Counted from the first letter of the stretch, positions 45,655-60,524 are shown. The stretch is DNA of 64,000 nt from Odontocerum albicorne (GCA_949825065.1 OX463848.1:29455549-29519548), one strand, 5' to 3'. Made by a program: numbers and translations. Notes: generated by a model not told the origin, from the letters alone.

Positions 45655-46290
45655 ACCGTTTCTCTACAAGGGCAGGCAGAGAAGACAGAGTGCTAGACAT
45701 TCCTATCCCAACACATGTATTTTGCCTTTTCCACATTCATACACCTTCTCATAAAGCTCCTACGATTTCTCACTTTGTTAGTCTTTATTCGTTCATTTGT
45801 TCTACATGCCCAAACCATATCAGAATGCTCTTCTTCGTCTTGTTCAACATATCAGCCTCAAGTTCCCACTCATTCCTTCTCTCTCCGTTCCATATTCTGT
45901 CATACATTGTCGTCTCTTGTATTATTTTAATTGCATGCATTTCTACAGCATTAATTCGGCTGTTCTCAGTCTTATTCAACTTCCACGTTTCCCTCCTATA
46001 ACACAAAATTGCTACTAAAATACTGTTGTAAATTGTCATCTTGACATAATTTGATACTGTCCGGTTCGAGTATATATGTGTTAGTGATCCATTGACTTTG
46101 TTTCCTATCACTACACTCCGTTCAGTATTCTTCCTAACTCTTCCATCATCTGAGAAAATACTATCTAAATAGCAAATTCTTTCAGCTTGCTCTAATCTTT
46201 CATTACTCACCCTTTCATTACTTTTCCTTTTACACTTTTCTACCTCCATGGCTTTGGATTTCACAAAATTTATTCTCATATCTTTCTCTT
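45655..46290 (-). pseudogene. LINE-A copy with the longest open reading frame
   Basis: From 46279 to 45785 the minus strand is open for 164 codons. It starts MRINFVKSKAMEVEKCK (end of the palm/thumb), then ICYLDSIFSDDGRVRKNTE, VVIGNKVNGSL, WKLNKTENSRINAVEM and finally ILIWFGHVEQMNE, where the frame is lost. This is the region between the reverse-transcriptase palm and the C-terminal cysteine-poor tail of arthropod endonuclease-reverse transcriptases. The catalytic palm is not included (5' truncation at about 46290), so it is not active. The 3' part continues to 'gggcaggcagag' at about 45670. It serves as the reference for reading the more decayed copies. Confidence 0.88.
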
Positions 46291-46528
46291 AACATCTCAA
46301 TGTATACATACATATGTATAGTTCATCCAATATGTATATTAATAGTTTATTCAATATGTATACATCACATGGAAAAACAAAAACAAGTAATTTTCAAATA
46401 ACTAATTGGATCTGGGTTTGTGGCATGTCTTTTGTCGTAGCCCCAGTAAACAAGGCGTCTGCCTGTATCTTACTGAAAAATGTGAATGTGAAAAATTTTT
46501 TTACATCACACATCCTTTTTATATCACA

Positions 46529-48047
<1,519 letters not shown>

Positions 48048-48049
48048 CT

Positions 48050-48475
48050 TGTGTATGCCTAATTTATTTAAAAAATTGAGTCTTTATTATATCTTATATT
48101 TCCTATTATTTAACTGATTGGTCTTAAATAATAGCCTCAATACGTAAATTATTCACAATGTCGACCTAAATTTCATGAAATACAAATATTACACTCAAGA
48201 ATAATGCATGATTTAAATTGCAAATATTAAATAAGTTGTTCGATTTATATTTTCAATTGAAGACATTGTGTAATCTTAATTTCCGGAGTAAACAATAAAT
48301 CTTCAATCACTCTTAAATTGAAATATAACCAACCAGACAATATTGCAATTGAATCAATTAAGATTCACAACTGATTATATCTGATGAAATCATTTTGTTC
48401 GCATTTATGATCTAAATACCAAAATAATATTAAATGAATTTTGCAATATGATATGACGTATATTTTATAAACATA
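48050..48475. other. no feature recognised
   Basis: A+T-rich, nothing seen. Confidence 0.5.
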
Positions 48476-48477
48476 TA

Positions 48478-48775
48478 TTTGATGACCTCGTTGGCAAGAC
48501 GCTGGACTTCTGTCCGTGGATTTCTGGTTCGATTCCCGATGGCACCCAAGAAAAATAAAAAGGAACAGAATTAATACTCTCACAAGTAACAATCCTCTCA
48601 CGCGCTAACTACGAGTATGTGCAAGTGTTGTAACACGTGCAGTAGTATTCCAAAGAAACCTATTATGGGGAAGACTTGATTCCTGGGGCCGAGGGCAGTA
48701 TTGTCTCCCAGTCTCGTACATCAACATATCCATGTGGTGCTTCTTTATGGCACCCCTCAATATATATAATATATT
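48478..48775 (+). repeat. SINE-2, head plus body
   Basis: Head 'gatgacctcgttggcaagac' then 'gctggacttctgtccgtgga' and 'tctggttcgattcccgatgg' (B box). Body 'gcagtagtattccaaagaaa', 'tggggccgagggcagtattg' and 'catcaacatatccatgtggt'. It ends near an inverted 'caatatatataatatattg'. It joins head and body in one copy, which ties the separate fragments elsewhere to a single family. Confidence 0.8.
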
Positions 48776-48779
48776 GAAG

Positions 48780-49880
48780 GGTGGTATGCAAATGAATGAA
48801 GCTTTGAAATATGGTGTCGGAATTGGCTCTGATGCATTCTTTGGAGAACCATAAAAACCAATCTATAGTTTATTTAAGAGCTCAAAATTAAGATGCATTA
48901 ATCTTTGTTTAGTCGACTAACGATCTTTACATTCTTAAGACACAAAACAAAACAAAAAGTCGACAGTTTGAAATGTTTCATGTTTTGTTTTGTATTTTAT
49001 TATAAAGATATTCTCTCGGTGATCTCTTTTGAATCAAAATCCTAATCGAATCTTAATTCCAATAAATAAATCTAATATATTTTTCTATTATATGCGGGAT
49101 GAGAATATAAGTATTTGACAGGAAGTCATCTTTATTGAAAAAACGTATCAATGAGAGCCCTACCACATATACGTATGAGATGGGATAGAAAACTCTTGAC
49201 CACGATTTATTTGAGTGTCCTGGATGTATCTTTAAAGAAATATATCTATCTCCTCCATTCAGCAAGTTATATCTTCTCGTACCTAATTATCTACTAATTT
49301 ACAGTTGTTTATCAGAATTTATTCTTCAAAACTCCTTAAATATTTAAAACTCAATAGTTTTCCAAATATGTTTATATTCCCTCCATTCTTTTAAATTGTT
49401 GCTGTTGCAAATCATTCTCGTTTTACTGTAGGATAGAATACCTAATAAATCAATAATAATAAGAGTAATCCCTCATTAATATTACAAACGTAGAATGAAT
49501 TATATCAAAACAAATTTTATTATATTGTGATTTACCTACACAAAATTTATATATACAAGTATTACATAAAATCCTTATTTTTTTTTAACAAAAGACAAAA
49601 AGTGATACACTTATTAACGCCTTGTACATAAAGTCATTGAGGCATATTTTTAAGTGAATGATTTAAAATACCATAGTGTTGGGAAAGAGTTTTACGTAAC
49701 TTCTTTTTATAAAATATTTTATATGATAACAAAAAATACACACCGTTTGATTAATGTATTTACATGACAAGTACATATAACACATGAAAATAAACGATAT
49801 ACAGAAACAAGTATTTCAAATGGATATTCTCAAATTATACTAGTGTGTATCTATCTGGGTTTGTTGTCTGTCTTTTGTCG
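48780..49880. other. no gene recognised
   Basis: A+T-rich, without a shared repeat except 'gtttgttgtctgtcttttgt' at 49860, which recalls 46418-46435. Confidence 0.5.
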
Positions 49881-49883
49881 CTT

Positions 49884-50093
49884 TACTTATTATGACACAT
49901 TTATTATTTTTATAAACTTATATTAAGCAACTATCAACATACAACCATCAACATTTCTTTCAAAATAGCTTATTATGACCCATTTATTATTTTGATAAAC
50001 TTATATTAAGCAACTATGAACATACATTTATTTCAAAATAGCTTATTATGACCCATTTATTATTTTAATATATTAAGCAACTATCAACATATA
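49884..50093. repeat. 73-83-bp tandem repeat, 3 copies
   Basis: The unit starts 'cttattatgacccatttatt' and includes 'aaacttatattaagcaacta' and 'tttcaaaatag'. Copies begin at 49886, 49969 and 50042. It lies about 140 bases upstream of the coding exon at 50234, i.e. where its 5' flank or untranslated region would be. Confidence 0.88.
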
Positions 50094-50233
50094 AAAAAAA
50101 TAATGAAATTTCCATAATATTACTTTAAAAAAATAATTAAATATATTTTGACGTTGTTAAGTGATCCACAAATACTTTAGAAAAAACGGTATGTGTTATT
50201 TATAAGTGTTAAAGTTAATAAAGACTCCAAAAT

Positions 50234-50657
50234 ATGGCAGGCACTCCAATATCTTCACAATGGTTCCTGCAGTGGTCACCACCAAACGAAATCTTCAGCC
50301 TCCCATATCTTCAACAGCCTTCGCAACCGACGAATATTGTCCACCAGAGGAATTCCGACTATGGCCTGGAATTCCAGCCACCAAACACCTTTACACCATC
50401 TGATCCTTATCGAGGATATCAACAAGAGTCATTTATTGATGAATCGAGAGATCTGACACCAGGAGCCTACATACTGAACGGACCTAGAGGATATCAATCG
50501 TCTTCAGGTCTTGACAATAGCCAGGAAGTTTTCAGTAATGACAATACTGGTTTTGGTGATTTTCATGGGGCATTACCTTATTCCCAAAGCGAACAGCTTA
50601 CACCATGGGGAAGCAAGCTGATACCTAAAAATAACAAGAAAAACAAAGTTCCAAACG
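50234..50657 (+). CDS. probable first coding exon of a host gene, product unknown
   Basis: ATG at 50234 (context aaaatATGg) follows an in-frame TAA at 50219-50221, so this is the first possible start. The frame is open for 141 codons and ends in phase 1 at a near-perfect splice donor, ACG|GTAAGT (50658 on); reading on past it enters T-rich intron-like sequence. Base composition is clearly less A+T-rich than both flanks, unlike the chance frames elsewhere. The peptide begins MAGTPISSQWFLQWSPPNEI and is rich in Ser, Pro, Gln, Asn, Gly and Tyr, with no signal peptide or membrane segment. Near its end is a basic patch, KLIPKNNKKNKVPN. Such a disordered, polar N-terminus is common in transcription factors and RNA-binding proteins, but I recognise no domain and assign no function. 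Later exons are not seen and may lie beyond the window or be short. Confidence 0.7.
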
Positions 50658-50729
50658 GTAAGTTTTTTTTCTTATTTCTTTTATACAATAGTATTGCTAT
50701 TCTAGTTAAAACATTAGAGCGTTGCGTAA

Positions 50730-51080
50730 AATGAGTAGAAAAATAGTATATTACAGAATAAGGAGTGATGGTTTTAGGAAACAATGTGAATTGAAGATGC
50801 TTGAGAAAAAAAATGAATCATTGAGTTGGTTCGATCATGTTAAAAGAATGAATTTTGAAAGTTTTACAAAAATTATATATAATAATGGTAAAGAAGTTTG
50901 GAAAATCAATAATAAATGTGGTATGATCAAATGAATAATATTCTGAAAGAAGGAAGAGTAAAACGCCTTTTTAATAATAGAATATTCGTGGTAAGATGTA
51001 TGGACAAAGCACTAGTGAAAGATGCGTGTCAGAATCGAGTGAAGTGGAGATCTGTTCTCTCTGGCTTACTTCAGTAATGG
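50730..51080 (+). pseudogene. LINE-A 3' fragment inside the presumed intron
   Basis: Peptide pieces MLEKKNESLSWFDHVKRMN, then 'atgatcaaatgaataatatt' (DQ-NNIL-EG region), 'gtaagatgtatggacaaagc' and 'gagatctgttctctctggct' followed by tacttcagtaatgg match the LINE-A C-terminus and 3' end in order. It is in the same orientation as the host exon. Confidence 0.75.
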
Positions 51081-51184
51081 TGTTTGTGTTGATAATGTTT
51101 TTGTTCAAGAAAAGTGGAATTATCGAATATATTGTACGAGTATTAATTATACTATTTCGGCCTACACTTTACAAAAAAGTATTT

Positions 51185-51422
51185 TTTTCCATTAACCAAA
51201 AAAAGGTATTGACCAAAAATATGTTTCTTTTTAACCAAAAAGATGTTTAAAAGTTTAAAAAAAAATGTTTTCTTTTAACCAAAAAATGTTTCTTATTAAC
51301 CAAAAAGATGTTTCCTGTTGACCAAGAATATGTTTCCTTTTAATTAAAAAGATGTTTCCTATTAACCCAAAACATATTTCCTTTTAACCAAAAAGATTTT
51401 TCCTATTAACCAAAAGTATGAA
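51185..51422. repeat. 21-22-bp tandem repeat with dimer structure
   Basis: Units 'aaccaaaaagatgtttccta' and 'aaccaaaaatatgtttcctt' alternate, so the higher unit is about 43-44 bp. About 10-11 monomers, diverged. Confidence 0.85.
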
Positions 51423-51671
51423 GAAGAAAAAACAGCCTGTGTATCAATTTCGGATTAAGAAAGCGTAAGAAATATCCTTTTTGGCGAGCTGACGGAGGGC
51501 AGGAGGAGGCACGGTGGTTAGCGCTAGACACGAGTATGTTATATAAGGACTTACTGCACATGAGGCGCTTTAAAACATCAATACCCGACACAACTGGGAG
51601 CTAACAGCAGTAGATAAAGTGAAATGGCGTGGAACTGTTGCTAATTGTCAGGGATCCGACACAGACAAGCT

Positions 51672-51762
51672 GCAAATGCTGAAGCTTCTTGCCCTATACA
51701 GGATATGCCTATCACAAATGCTGAAGCTTCTTGCCCTATACAGGATATGCCTATCACAAATT
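51672..51762. repeat. 42-bp direct duplication
   Basis: 'aaatgctgaagcttcttgcc' followed by 'ctatacaggatatgcctatc' and ac occurs twice in direct contact with no difference. The length is a multiple of three and one plus frame (codons from 51619) remains open through both, but no domain is recognisable. Confidence 0.9.
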
Positions 51763-51877
51763 GAATACGAGTACAGTCATTTCATGTGGTACCAATATCT
51801 GGTATCCTGATCCCCCACTCTGTATGGTGCCTTCTATTATACTCATCGCGGATTATAGACATTTTTTATTTCATTAT

Positions 51878-52068
51878 ATTTAACCTGGCGAGTTGATTGC
51901 CATATGGCAATCTCTTCCAGCCAACCAAGAAATATGTATAAATGGGCCCTAAGAGAAAAACCAGACTGCAATCGCATTTTTTTAAACCTTGGTTCCACCG
52001 GGGATCGAACCCGCAACCTCCGGATCGGCAGACAAGCGTCTTACCACCAGGCCACGAACATTCATTCA
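51878..52068 (-). repeat. SINE-1 copy, full length
   Basis: The plus strand reads 'tttaacctggcgagttgatt', 'atggcaatctcttccagcca', 'aaaccagactgcaatcgcat', 'ggggatcgaacccgcaacct', 'gacaagcgtcttaccaccag', 'gccacg'. Both promoter boxes and the tail are preserved; the head is nearest to the family consensus. Confidence 0.88.
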
Positions 52069-52291
52069 AGATAACGTATAAAAATAATTTACACAAAAAT
52101 TTGTTGACAATATTATTTTTTTCACACTTAAATGTAATGGAATAAAAAAAAATTTTATTTCAACATAAAAAATTTGACAAAGTTCGTCACATGATTTTTT
52201 TTCTGACAATTAGGCAAAACCGAACAATGAAAGAATAATTTCTGGCAAGTATTTTCAACTTAATTATATACCCTCCGTGGTATTTCGTATC

Positions 52292-52468
52292 AAACAATCT
52301 CCTTGGCCCAGTTGGTAAAACGCCTCTTTTCCAACCTGGAGGTTGAGGATTCAACTTCTATTGATTTTATTGTAAAAAAGGTTTTTTTCACTTAAGATAT
52401 TCTCAAACACCTTTCTGGTTGGCTGGAAGAAATTGTCAAACGGTAATAAATGCAACAGGTTGACTTCT
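52292..52468 (+). repeat. SINE-1 copy, full length, facing the previous one
   Basis: 'ctccttggcccagttggtaa' (A box TTGGCCCAGTTGG), 'ggttgaggattcaacttcta' (B-box region), 'aaaggtttttttcacttaag', 'tttctggttggctggaagaa', 'cggtaataaatgcaacaggt'. With the copy at 51878 it forms an inverted SINE pair about 220 bp apart that could fold in a transcript. Confidence 0.85.
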
Positions 52469-52479
52469 ATACGCACGAG

Positions 52480-52720
52480 CGTCGTGTAGCTCACGACTGT
52501 GCATCGTAACTCTCATAATAGCCCTTAACGACTCTTCTCCATCGAAGATCAGTTGTAAAGGGAAGTTATGTAACGTCTCTCCCTTGGTCAGTCCAGCTCA
52601 TTACGACGGATAGTTAATACTCTTGTGCGTCGTCCTTGTACGCTTCCAGTAAGCACAAGCTTCTCCAAACTGTCTCCTTGATCATGAGCAATGTGCTCAA
52701 AGAATCGGAAAACTCGTCTA
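52480..52720 (-). pseudogene. reverse-transcriptase C-terminus of another LINE family
   Basis: The minus strand reads RRVFRFFEHIAHDQGDSLEK, then LVLTGSVQGRRTR, a region equivalent to RP..RW.D.I, and 'LRWRRVVRAIMRVT' in another frame. This follows the 'W.GHV.R...LEK.VL.G.V.G.R.RGRP' and 'DR..WR..V' pattern of a different endonuclease-reverse-transcriptase lineage. Unlike LINE-A it has LEK-VLTG-V-G-R. Two frameshifts; no 5' part. Confidence 0.75.
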
Positions 52721-53311
52721 AGGTTTACAATCAGTATTTGTATTGTAATTTCTCGAGCTTTTCTACTTAGTTTTTATTTCTTAAATATTAAATCATATTA
52801 TATTGCGAGACACTGTATCTGATATGCATAATCAATATTTGGCAGCATAGAAAGTTGAAAAACTATTCAATTAGAATTCGAAATCTCACTTTGGGTTAAA
52901 ATATTTTGTGCTCGATTATTAAACGTTTCCGGCAACGTTGAGAAGTACAACTCATAAAAACTACAGCAAAAACTAATCTATCAGATGAAAGTCTTGATAT
53001 AAGATGCTGTCACTCGTATATACGAGTACACATGTCGGGGATTTAAATCTTTATAGATAAAGCAAAAACCTGTCTCCGGAAAATCTATATTAATCTGTTC
53101 AGATTAATTACTGAAGTGAAACAGGATTTATATAATGAACAAAAACACGCACATACACCAAATACTAAATATTTTATTAAGTATTGTAATATTTTATTGC
53201 ATTGCATTTCCATTGTAACATATCATATATAGTAGGACGTAGTTATTATAGTACTATGGGCTAATTATTCCAACCTACCAGAAATATGTTATTTTGGATT
53301 CCCCTTTCGTT

Positions 53312-53500
53312 ATATACAATACAACCTGGTGTTCTTATTGCCATATGATAATCTCTTAACATACAACCAACCAGAAAGGTATTAATCAAGCCTCAAATGA
53401 AAACTTTTTGAAAAAAAAAATAATAATACCAACGAGAATCGAACTCGCTATCCTAGGGCTGGAAGACAAGCGTCTTACCAACTTGGCGTCGGAGGTATGT
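53312..53500 (-). repeat. SINE-1 copy, full length
   Basis: 'ttatatacaatacaacctgg', 'attgccatatgataatctct', 'ccaaccagaaaggtattaat', 'gagaatcgaactcgctatcc', 'gacaagcgtcttaccaactt', 'ggcgtcggaggt'. The terminal 'cgttatatacaatacaacct' is shared with the copies at 10566 and 60815. Confidence 0.85.
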
Positions 53501-53527
53501 TCAAAAGCCTTTTGTAAAAAATACCCT

Positions 53528-53602
53528 TATTTTCTTGAGTACCACGTAAAATTGAACTCAAAACTTCCGGGTTGAAAGGCAATCGTTCTACATAGTTAAT
53601 CA
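53528..53602 (-). repeat. second SINE-1 head, adjacent
   Basis: 'cttgagtaccacgtaaaatt', 'gaactcaaaacttccgggtt' and 'aggcaatcgttctacatagt' resemble the head at 40125-40210. It lies 30 bases from the previous copy in the same sense. Confidence 0.6.
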
Positions 53603-53604
53603 CT

Positions 53605-54295
53605 GATATGGTGTTTCAGTTTTAGCCAGATTCGAAAAAGAAACAATATCGATAAAAGACATCATGTTTTAAATAATAAGCAGAATAACAAAGAATTTCA
53701 TTTTAACATTACTTATAAGATCGATAAGACTACATTGTGCATCTATTGTCTATTGTACCCATAGCAATGCAATGACTATTGAAATAAATAAACAATAAAG
53801 AATTATGGCAAGCAATGTATCAAAACGCGTAGACGAATTGTTAAATGTTTGTGACAAATTTATAAAATTATGGTTTGCAGCGATTACAATATCAATTATT
53901 TACCTATTATAACTGTTTACAAAGATCTCAATAAACAAAGGTGCTGAAACAATTGTTTCCATCTGACTGATTTATGTGCGTATGAAAACAATAACGGTTT
54001 CACACTTGTTCACCTGGTGTATTGGTAAAGACTCGGTAAGTTCTGTCATATAAGGGTATTAACTACCTCCGTTTTCCGTTTGCTATACAGCTTTGGAGGA
54101 CACCTAGTGATTTAGTCTCAGCATAGAGGGCTTCGATTTGAACCATATACCATAGGTACACTTGGTGTGGTAATAAAATGCTGGAAAGAAGGAATGATTA
54201 GTACATGTAATAGTTGCCTCAGTAGTTGAGAGTGTAAATGGTAACTTGAATTTGAATACAATAGCTTAAACATTTTAAGGATTCACAAATACGTA
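53605..54295. other. no gene recognised; possible SINE head at 54095-54150
   Basis: 'cacctagtgatttagtctca' followed by gcatagagggcttcgatttg and aacc has tRNA-like A- and B-box spacing but matches neither SINE family well. Confidence 0.4.
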
Positions 54296-54299
54296 GGGT

Positions 54300-54910
54300 T
54301 CAGGTTTTGGTTTACTCGTTAGTCGTTTTGTTTTGTTGTAATCTTCATTGTTCTTCTGTGTCTCGATTTATTCGCTGATGAGTAAAGACAATTTTCAAAG
54401 ATTTCCATTTTTTGCCGTCACTCGCGTCTCTTTGCCACGTCTCACTCCCTTTGTGATTATTATTTTCTCTGTTTTTTTTTCTGGTAGATGCATCACTGCT
54501 TTTACTTTATGGTAGACATTTTAGACTATTGTTATATAAGCCGGTTGTATTCCTTGTTTTCTGAGTGTTTCGAACATATTATTGTATATATTCGTGTTTT
54601 ACTGAATCAAAGGCTTTTTTAAAGTCTGTGAATCACATGCTTAGGGGTCTGCGATATTTGTTCGATGTTGCTATTATTTGTCTCATTGTATGTATGTGAT
54701 CCATTGTACTACACCCACTTCTAAATCCAGCTTGTTCTTTCGGTTACATATCATCTAGCTGTTTTTGTATTCTAGTTGTTATTATTTTTGTAAATATTTT
54801 GATATGATTAACATAATACTGATTGGCTTATAGTTTTCAAATCATTTTTATTTCCTTTCTTATGAGGAAGAATTATTTTTTGCCGTTTTTCATTTTATGA
54901 GAATTTTCCC
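54300..54910 (-). pseudogene. reverse-transcriptase fingers/palm remnant
   Basis: The minus strand in shifting frames gives FENYKPISIMLI (the NYRPISL block), then a region equal to 'EQAGFR.G.ST.DHI' (read as LDLEVGVVQWITYIQ), 'DSQTLKKPL' (DFKKAFDSV block) and NMFETLRKQGIQPAYITIV. The order NYRPISL - QAGFR - DFKKAFD - LRKQGI is that of a non-LTR reverse transcriptase N-terminal half. No overlap with the LINE-A copies allows a family assignment. Confidence 0.8.
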
Positions 54911-55034
54911 TTTGTTAATGCAGTGTCATTATGTTCGTATTTTGTATGTCTTGAAAGAGATTTAAAAATGAACCTGACAGATTTTCACTGAATGATTTTC
55001 GAAAAATACAAATTGAATAGAATATTTTTTTAAA

Positions 55035-55132
55035 ACCATTTAAAATCTTGGTACTAACAGGTATAAAAAATCTTGGTACTAACAACCCGTGCCGGAAGAC
55101 AGGTGTCTTATCAACCAGTCCAAAAAGCATCT
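55035..55132 (-). repeat. SINE-1 head fragment with 26-bp internal duplication
   Basis: 'aaaatcttggtactaaca' is present twice (about 55042 and 55066), followed by 'cccgtgccggaagacaggtg' then tcttatcaaccagtcc, the reversed head. The body is missing. Confidence 0.6.
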
Positions 55133-55149
55133 ACATATTAAGGACAGTG

Positions 55150-55460
55150 TTAAAGATATTTATTTATTAGTTATTCATCAACGATACAATATATCTTACA
55201 AAATTATTCAAAAAAGTAGTGAGCGCTTCGTTCTTTACGAAGGAAAATAATTTTTTAAAAAAGCAATTTAGAACAAGCTTATAAAACCAAATAAAAAGAC
55301 ACATAAACATATTAAAACAAAACAAAACAATTTATACAATTAAGCTAGTAAAAAAAATGTAATATAAAAAATATAAAAATTTGACAATGTGCACAAGTTG
55401 ATTATACGACACGGGACCGCTCCATCCTGCCCGCTGCCCACATCGAGTGTCATATTAACA
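55150..55460 (-). repeat. retroposon 3' end (family R3)
   Basis: 'agatatttatttattagtta', 'caacgatacaatatatctta', 'gtagtgagcgcttc', 'tacgacacgggaccgctcca' then 'tcctgcccgctgcccaca' follow the reversed R3 order seen at 42107-42320. Confidence 0.6.
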
Positions 55461-55464
55461 TTCA

Positions 55465-56170
55465 TGTGGAAAAAATCATGCAGTGCAAATTCAACACTTT
55501 ATTAATTTTTCAATCAAACCTCTTTTATAGCTCAACACACTATGGTAAAATATTATATATTGGCAACCCCAGCAAATTGATTTGCCAAAAGATGCATTCT
55601 ATATATGTCTACGGAAATTTTGTTACAAATTGACTTACTTCAACGTTTGTCAATATAATGTTGCACTCATATAATGCTGGACTTTCTATCTTCGACTTAA
55701 TCAATAATATGGCAAATGTCTGAACGACTTCTCGGCTTGAATTTGTTTTTAGAGAGAGTATTATAAACAAAAAGCTCTCCCTCCAAAACTCCCATATGGT
55801 CTGCCATATGTCCCATGGATCCAAGGAACGGGGTCAATTTCATTTTCATTAAACTAACTGGAAGGGCAATTCAATTCAAAGGATGCCATTAATTTCAACG
55901 TCAATCAGACGATAATATTTATGGAATCCTTCACATTCGCCATGTACTACTGATAGATTAATGATTCCATATTTAAGTTTAAAAAAAACAAAATTGAAAT
56001 TAATGTGAAATTTAATTAAGGTCGGCCCTGTTCAAAGTCACAACGCGCGGCTAATCGTCTGATATCGGAGTATTATGAAGAGATTTGTTTCTTAAAAGTG
56101 AACCTACCCACCCTGATCGGCCAGCAATACTAATATTACTCGTATAAACTATTATTGCACAATAAAACTG
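55465..56170. other. no gene recognised
   Basis: A 71-codon minus frame (55609-55824) beginning MDPWDIWQTIWEFW lies in less A+T-rich DNA and might be an exon or element remnant, but no motif supports either. Confidence 0.4.
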
Positions 56171-56171
56171 T

Positions 56172-57579
56172 TTAACCCATTTAGACCTTGGAGTTTTTAT
56201 TGTTAATGGAATTAAGGAGGTTTGGAAATCATCAGAAAAATACGAAAAAAAAATATTCATGTAAGGCTTGCTGGGGATCACCCGTAATAAATTTGGTGTA
56301 GTAGGCTCATGCGTATTTAAAATTCAAAGTATGGCAGTTGTTCTTTATTTGATTTTAATTATTACAATACCACAAACTTATATCCTATGCTTACGAGTTT
56401 TGTATACATCTTTAAAGAGATGCCATTTAACATTAATTTTTAGCTTGATAATGCAAGAAACACTGAACATTTAGTCTAACATTGTTTTTCATGCACCTGG
56501 TTGAGCACTGTTTATGGCAAAGCTCACATCTTTTTCAATTACTTTAATCTATAATAAAATGATCTTAACCGTCGTATCTTGCACCAGTCATCAGTGAAGA
56601 TAGTCTGCTTGATCCTAGCTTACTAATAAGCTTATTTATTTCTATGAAAGTCGTTGCAATACGTCTCCGGAAAGACGAAAGATCCATGGTCCCACTTTTA
56701 TCTCTGGAAAACAATCAAAAAATTTTAAATGGTATATCAATGCAATGTAAAGTGAGAGGTATTTACCACTTTTTCCGCAGACACTAATCCTATACAAACA
56801 TATTCTTGAAAATCTTTCTAAATAAAGCACTAGCTATCTAATTATTTCTAGAAACTGGTGAGTTTTTTTTTGTACATTTGCCTTTGAATCACTTGACAAT
56901 ATCCACTTTTGAACAAAATTCCGATCACATACTTGATTTCTGACGTTTTCACATCAGCAAGAAGAGTTTTTGTTCAGAAGACTTAGTTATAAACAATTTA
57001 TAGACTACATCTGTAAAACATGACAAAAAACACTCAATTGGTGACCTTTCTTGAGCGATATGAGTTGTTAGTTTCCACATAGTGTCTTTTGTTTCTAATC
57101 ATTTTGTTTCTCCAGTGAAACGGCTTGTTTACTTTTCGGAATGGCTCGCTAGATTCCCCCTCTCCGTCAGGCTCTTCAGCCCTAGGCAGCTGTAGTTCAG
57201 CTTCACTCCTCAGTATGTTAGACTTGGTGGAAAAATATTGATGTTGACATTATTTCAAAATAAATGTAACACCATATTCCAAGATTTACAAAAATACTAC
57301 AATAATTTAAAACACTGATAATCTTGAACTAGCATCATCACCAGAAGTGTTATTTCTGAGTTTATTTCAAAGTAAAATGACATCATGGAAAAAATATTTT
57401 TTTTTAACTGTATTCCTATTCTTCTCCAACGAATTCCAGTATGATGAACTATTTTTATAGTATTGTTAATAACTTCTTGACACCGAGCTAAATCAATAAC
57501 CTGAAACTTCAGTGGGTGCTTCCAATTTATTTTTTTACGAAATGTACCATATATGGGACCGTAGGTCTAAATGGGTTAA
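56172..57579 (-). mobile_element. piggyBac-like element, 1.4 kb, flanked by TTAA
   Basis: The element spans 56176-57575. Ends are cccatttagacct (56176 on) and its inverse aggtctaaatggg (to 57575), 13 bp perfect. TTAA lies immediately outside each end (56172-56175 and 57576-57579), the hallmark of piggyBac insertion. Its transposase remnant runs on the minus strand. At 1.4 kb it is well below the usual 2.4 kb or more of complete piggyBac elements, so much of the catalytic core has been deleted. Confidence 0.93.
56400..57235 (-). pseudogene. broken piggyBac-type transposase
   Basis: The N-terminal piece at about 57235-57040 reads TKSNILRSEAELQLPRAEEP then DGEGESSEPFRKVNKPFHWR, an acidic stretch followed by a basic W-containing one, as in piggyBac-derived proteins. 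The C-terminal piece at about 56640-56430 reads SSLMTGARYDG, then KRCELCHKQCSTRCMKNN followed by VRLNVQCFLHYQ. This matches the terminal Cys-rich domain (C-x2-C...TR..C..C.V.LC...CF..YH), with some cysteines replaced. The catalytic Asp triad between them is not readable. Numerous stops show that it is dead. Confidence 0.8.
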
Positions 57580-60010
<2,431 letters not shown>

Positions 60011-60014
60011 GCAG

Positions 60015-60520
60015 TATGATTTATCCTTTTATTATTTTTGCGACCATAAAACGTTTGCATAAATAAAAGATCTTACGTTATGAAACAAAAGATCTGCAAC
60101 GTGAATACTTCAAGGAGATACTGATCCAAGACACTATCGGCAAAATAGATGGAGTGGACCGAGACGGCGGTTAAAGATAAAAATAAACTCTCAATTGCAT
60201 AATTTAATTAGTTAGATTTAGAGCACGATTTCCAAATAAAAATTAGGCAACGCTTTTACACAGTCAGATCGATCATTAATGTATGTTTTTATTTATATTT
60301 CCATTATATCAAACACAGTGAATAACATATGAAAAAAATTTATTGATAAAAGTAGTAATAATATGAACATAAATAACTCATGCTTCCCTGTTAAGTGGCT
60401 GAATTACGTCTGCAAAGTTTAATAAGGAGCTCAATTCTCAATTTATCTTCAAAAAAATGTAAGATATCGAAATCGGAAAATTCGTTCAACAAGATCATTT
60501 CGTATGCAAGTGGTAACGCT
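60015..60520. other. no gene recognised
   Basis: A+T-rich. Frames of 87 codons on both strands at 60391-60658 overlap each other and part of the SINE-2 copy, so they are not genes. Confidence 0.5.
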
Positions 60521-60524
60521 CTTA

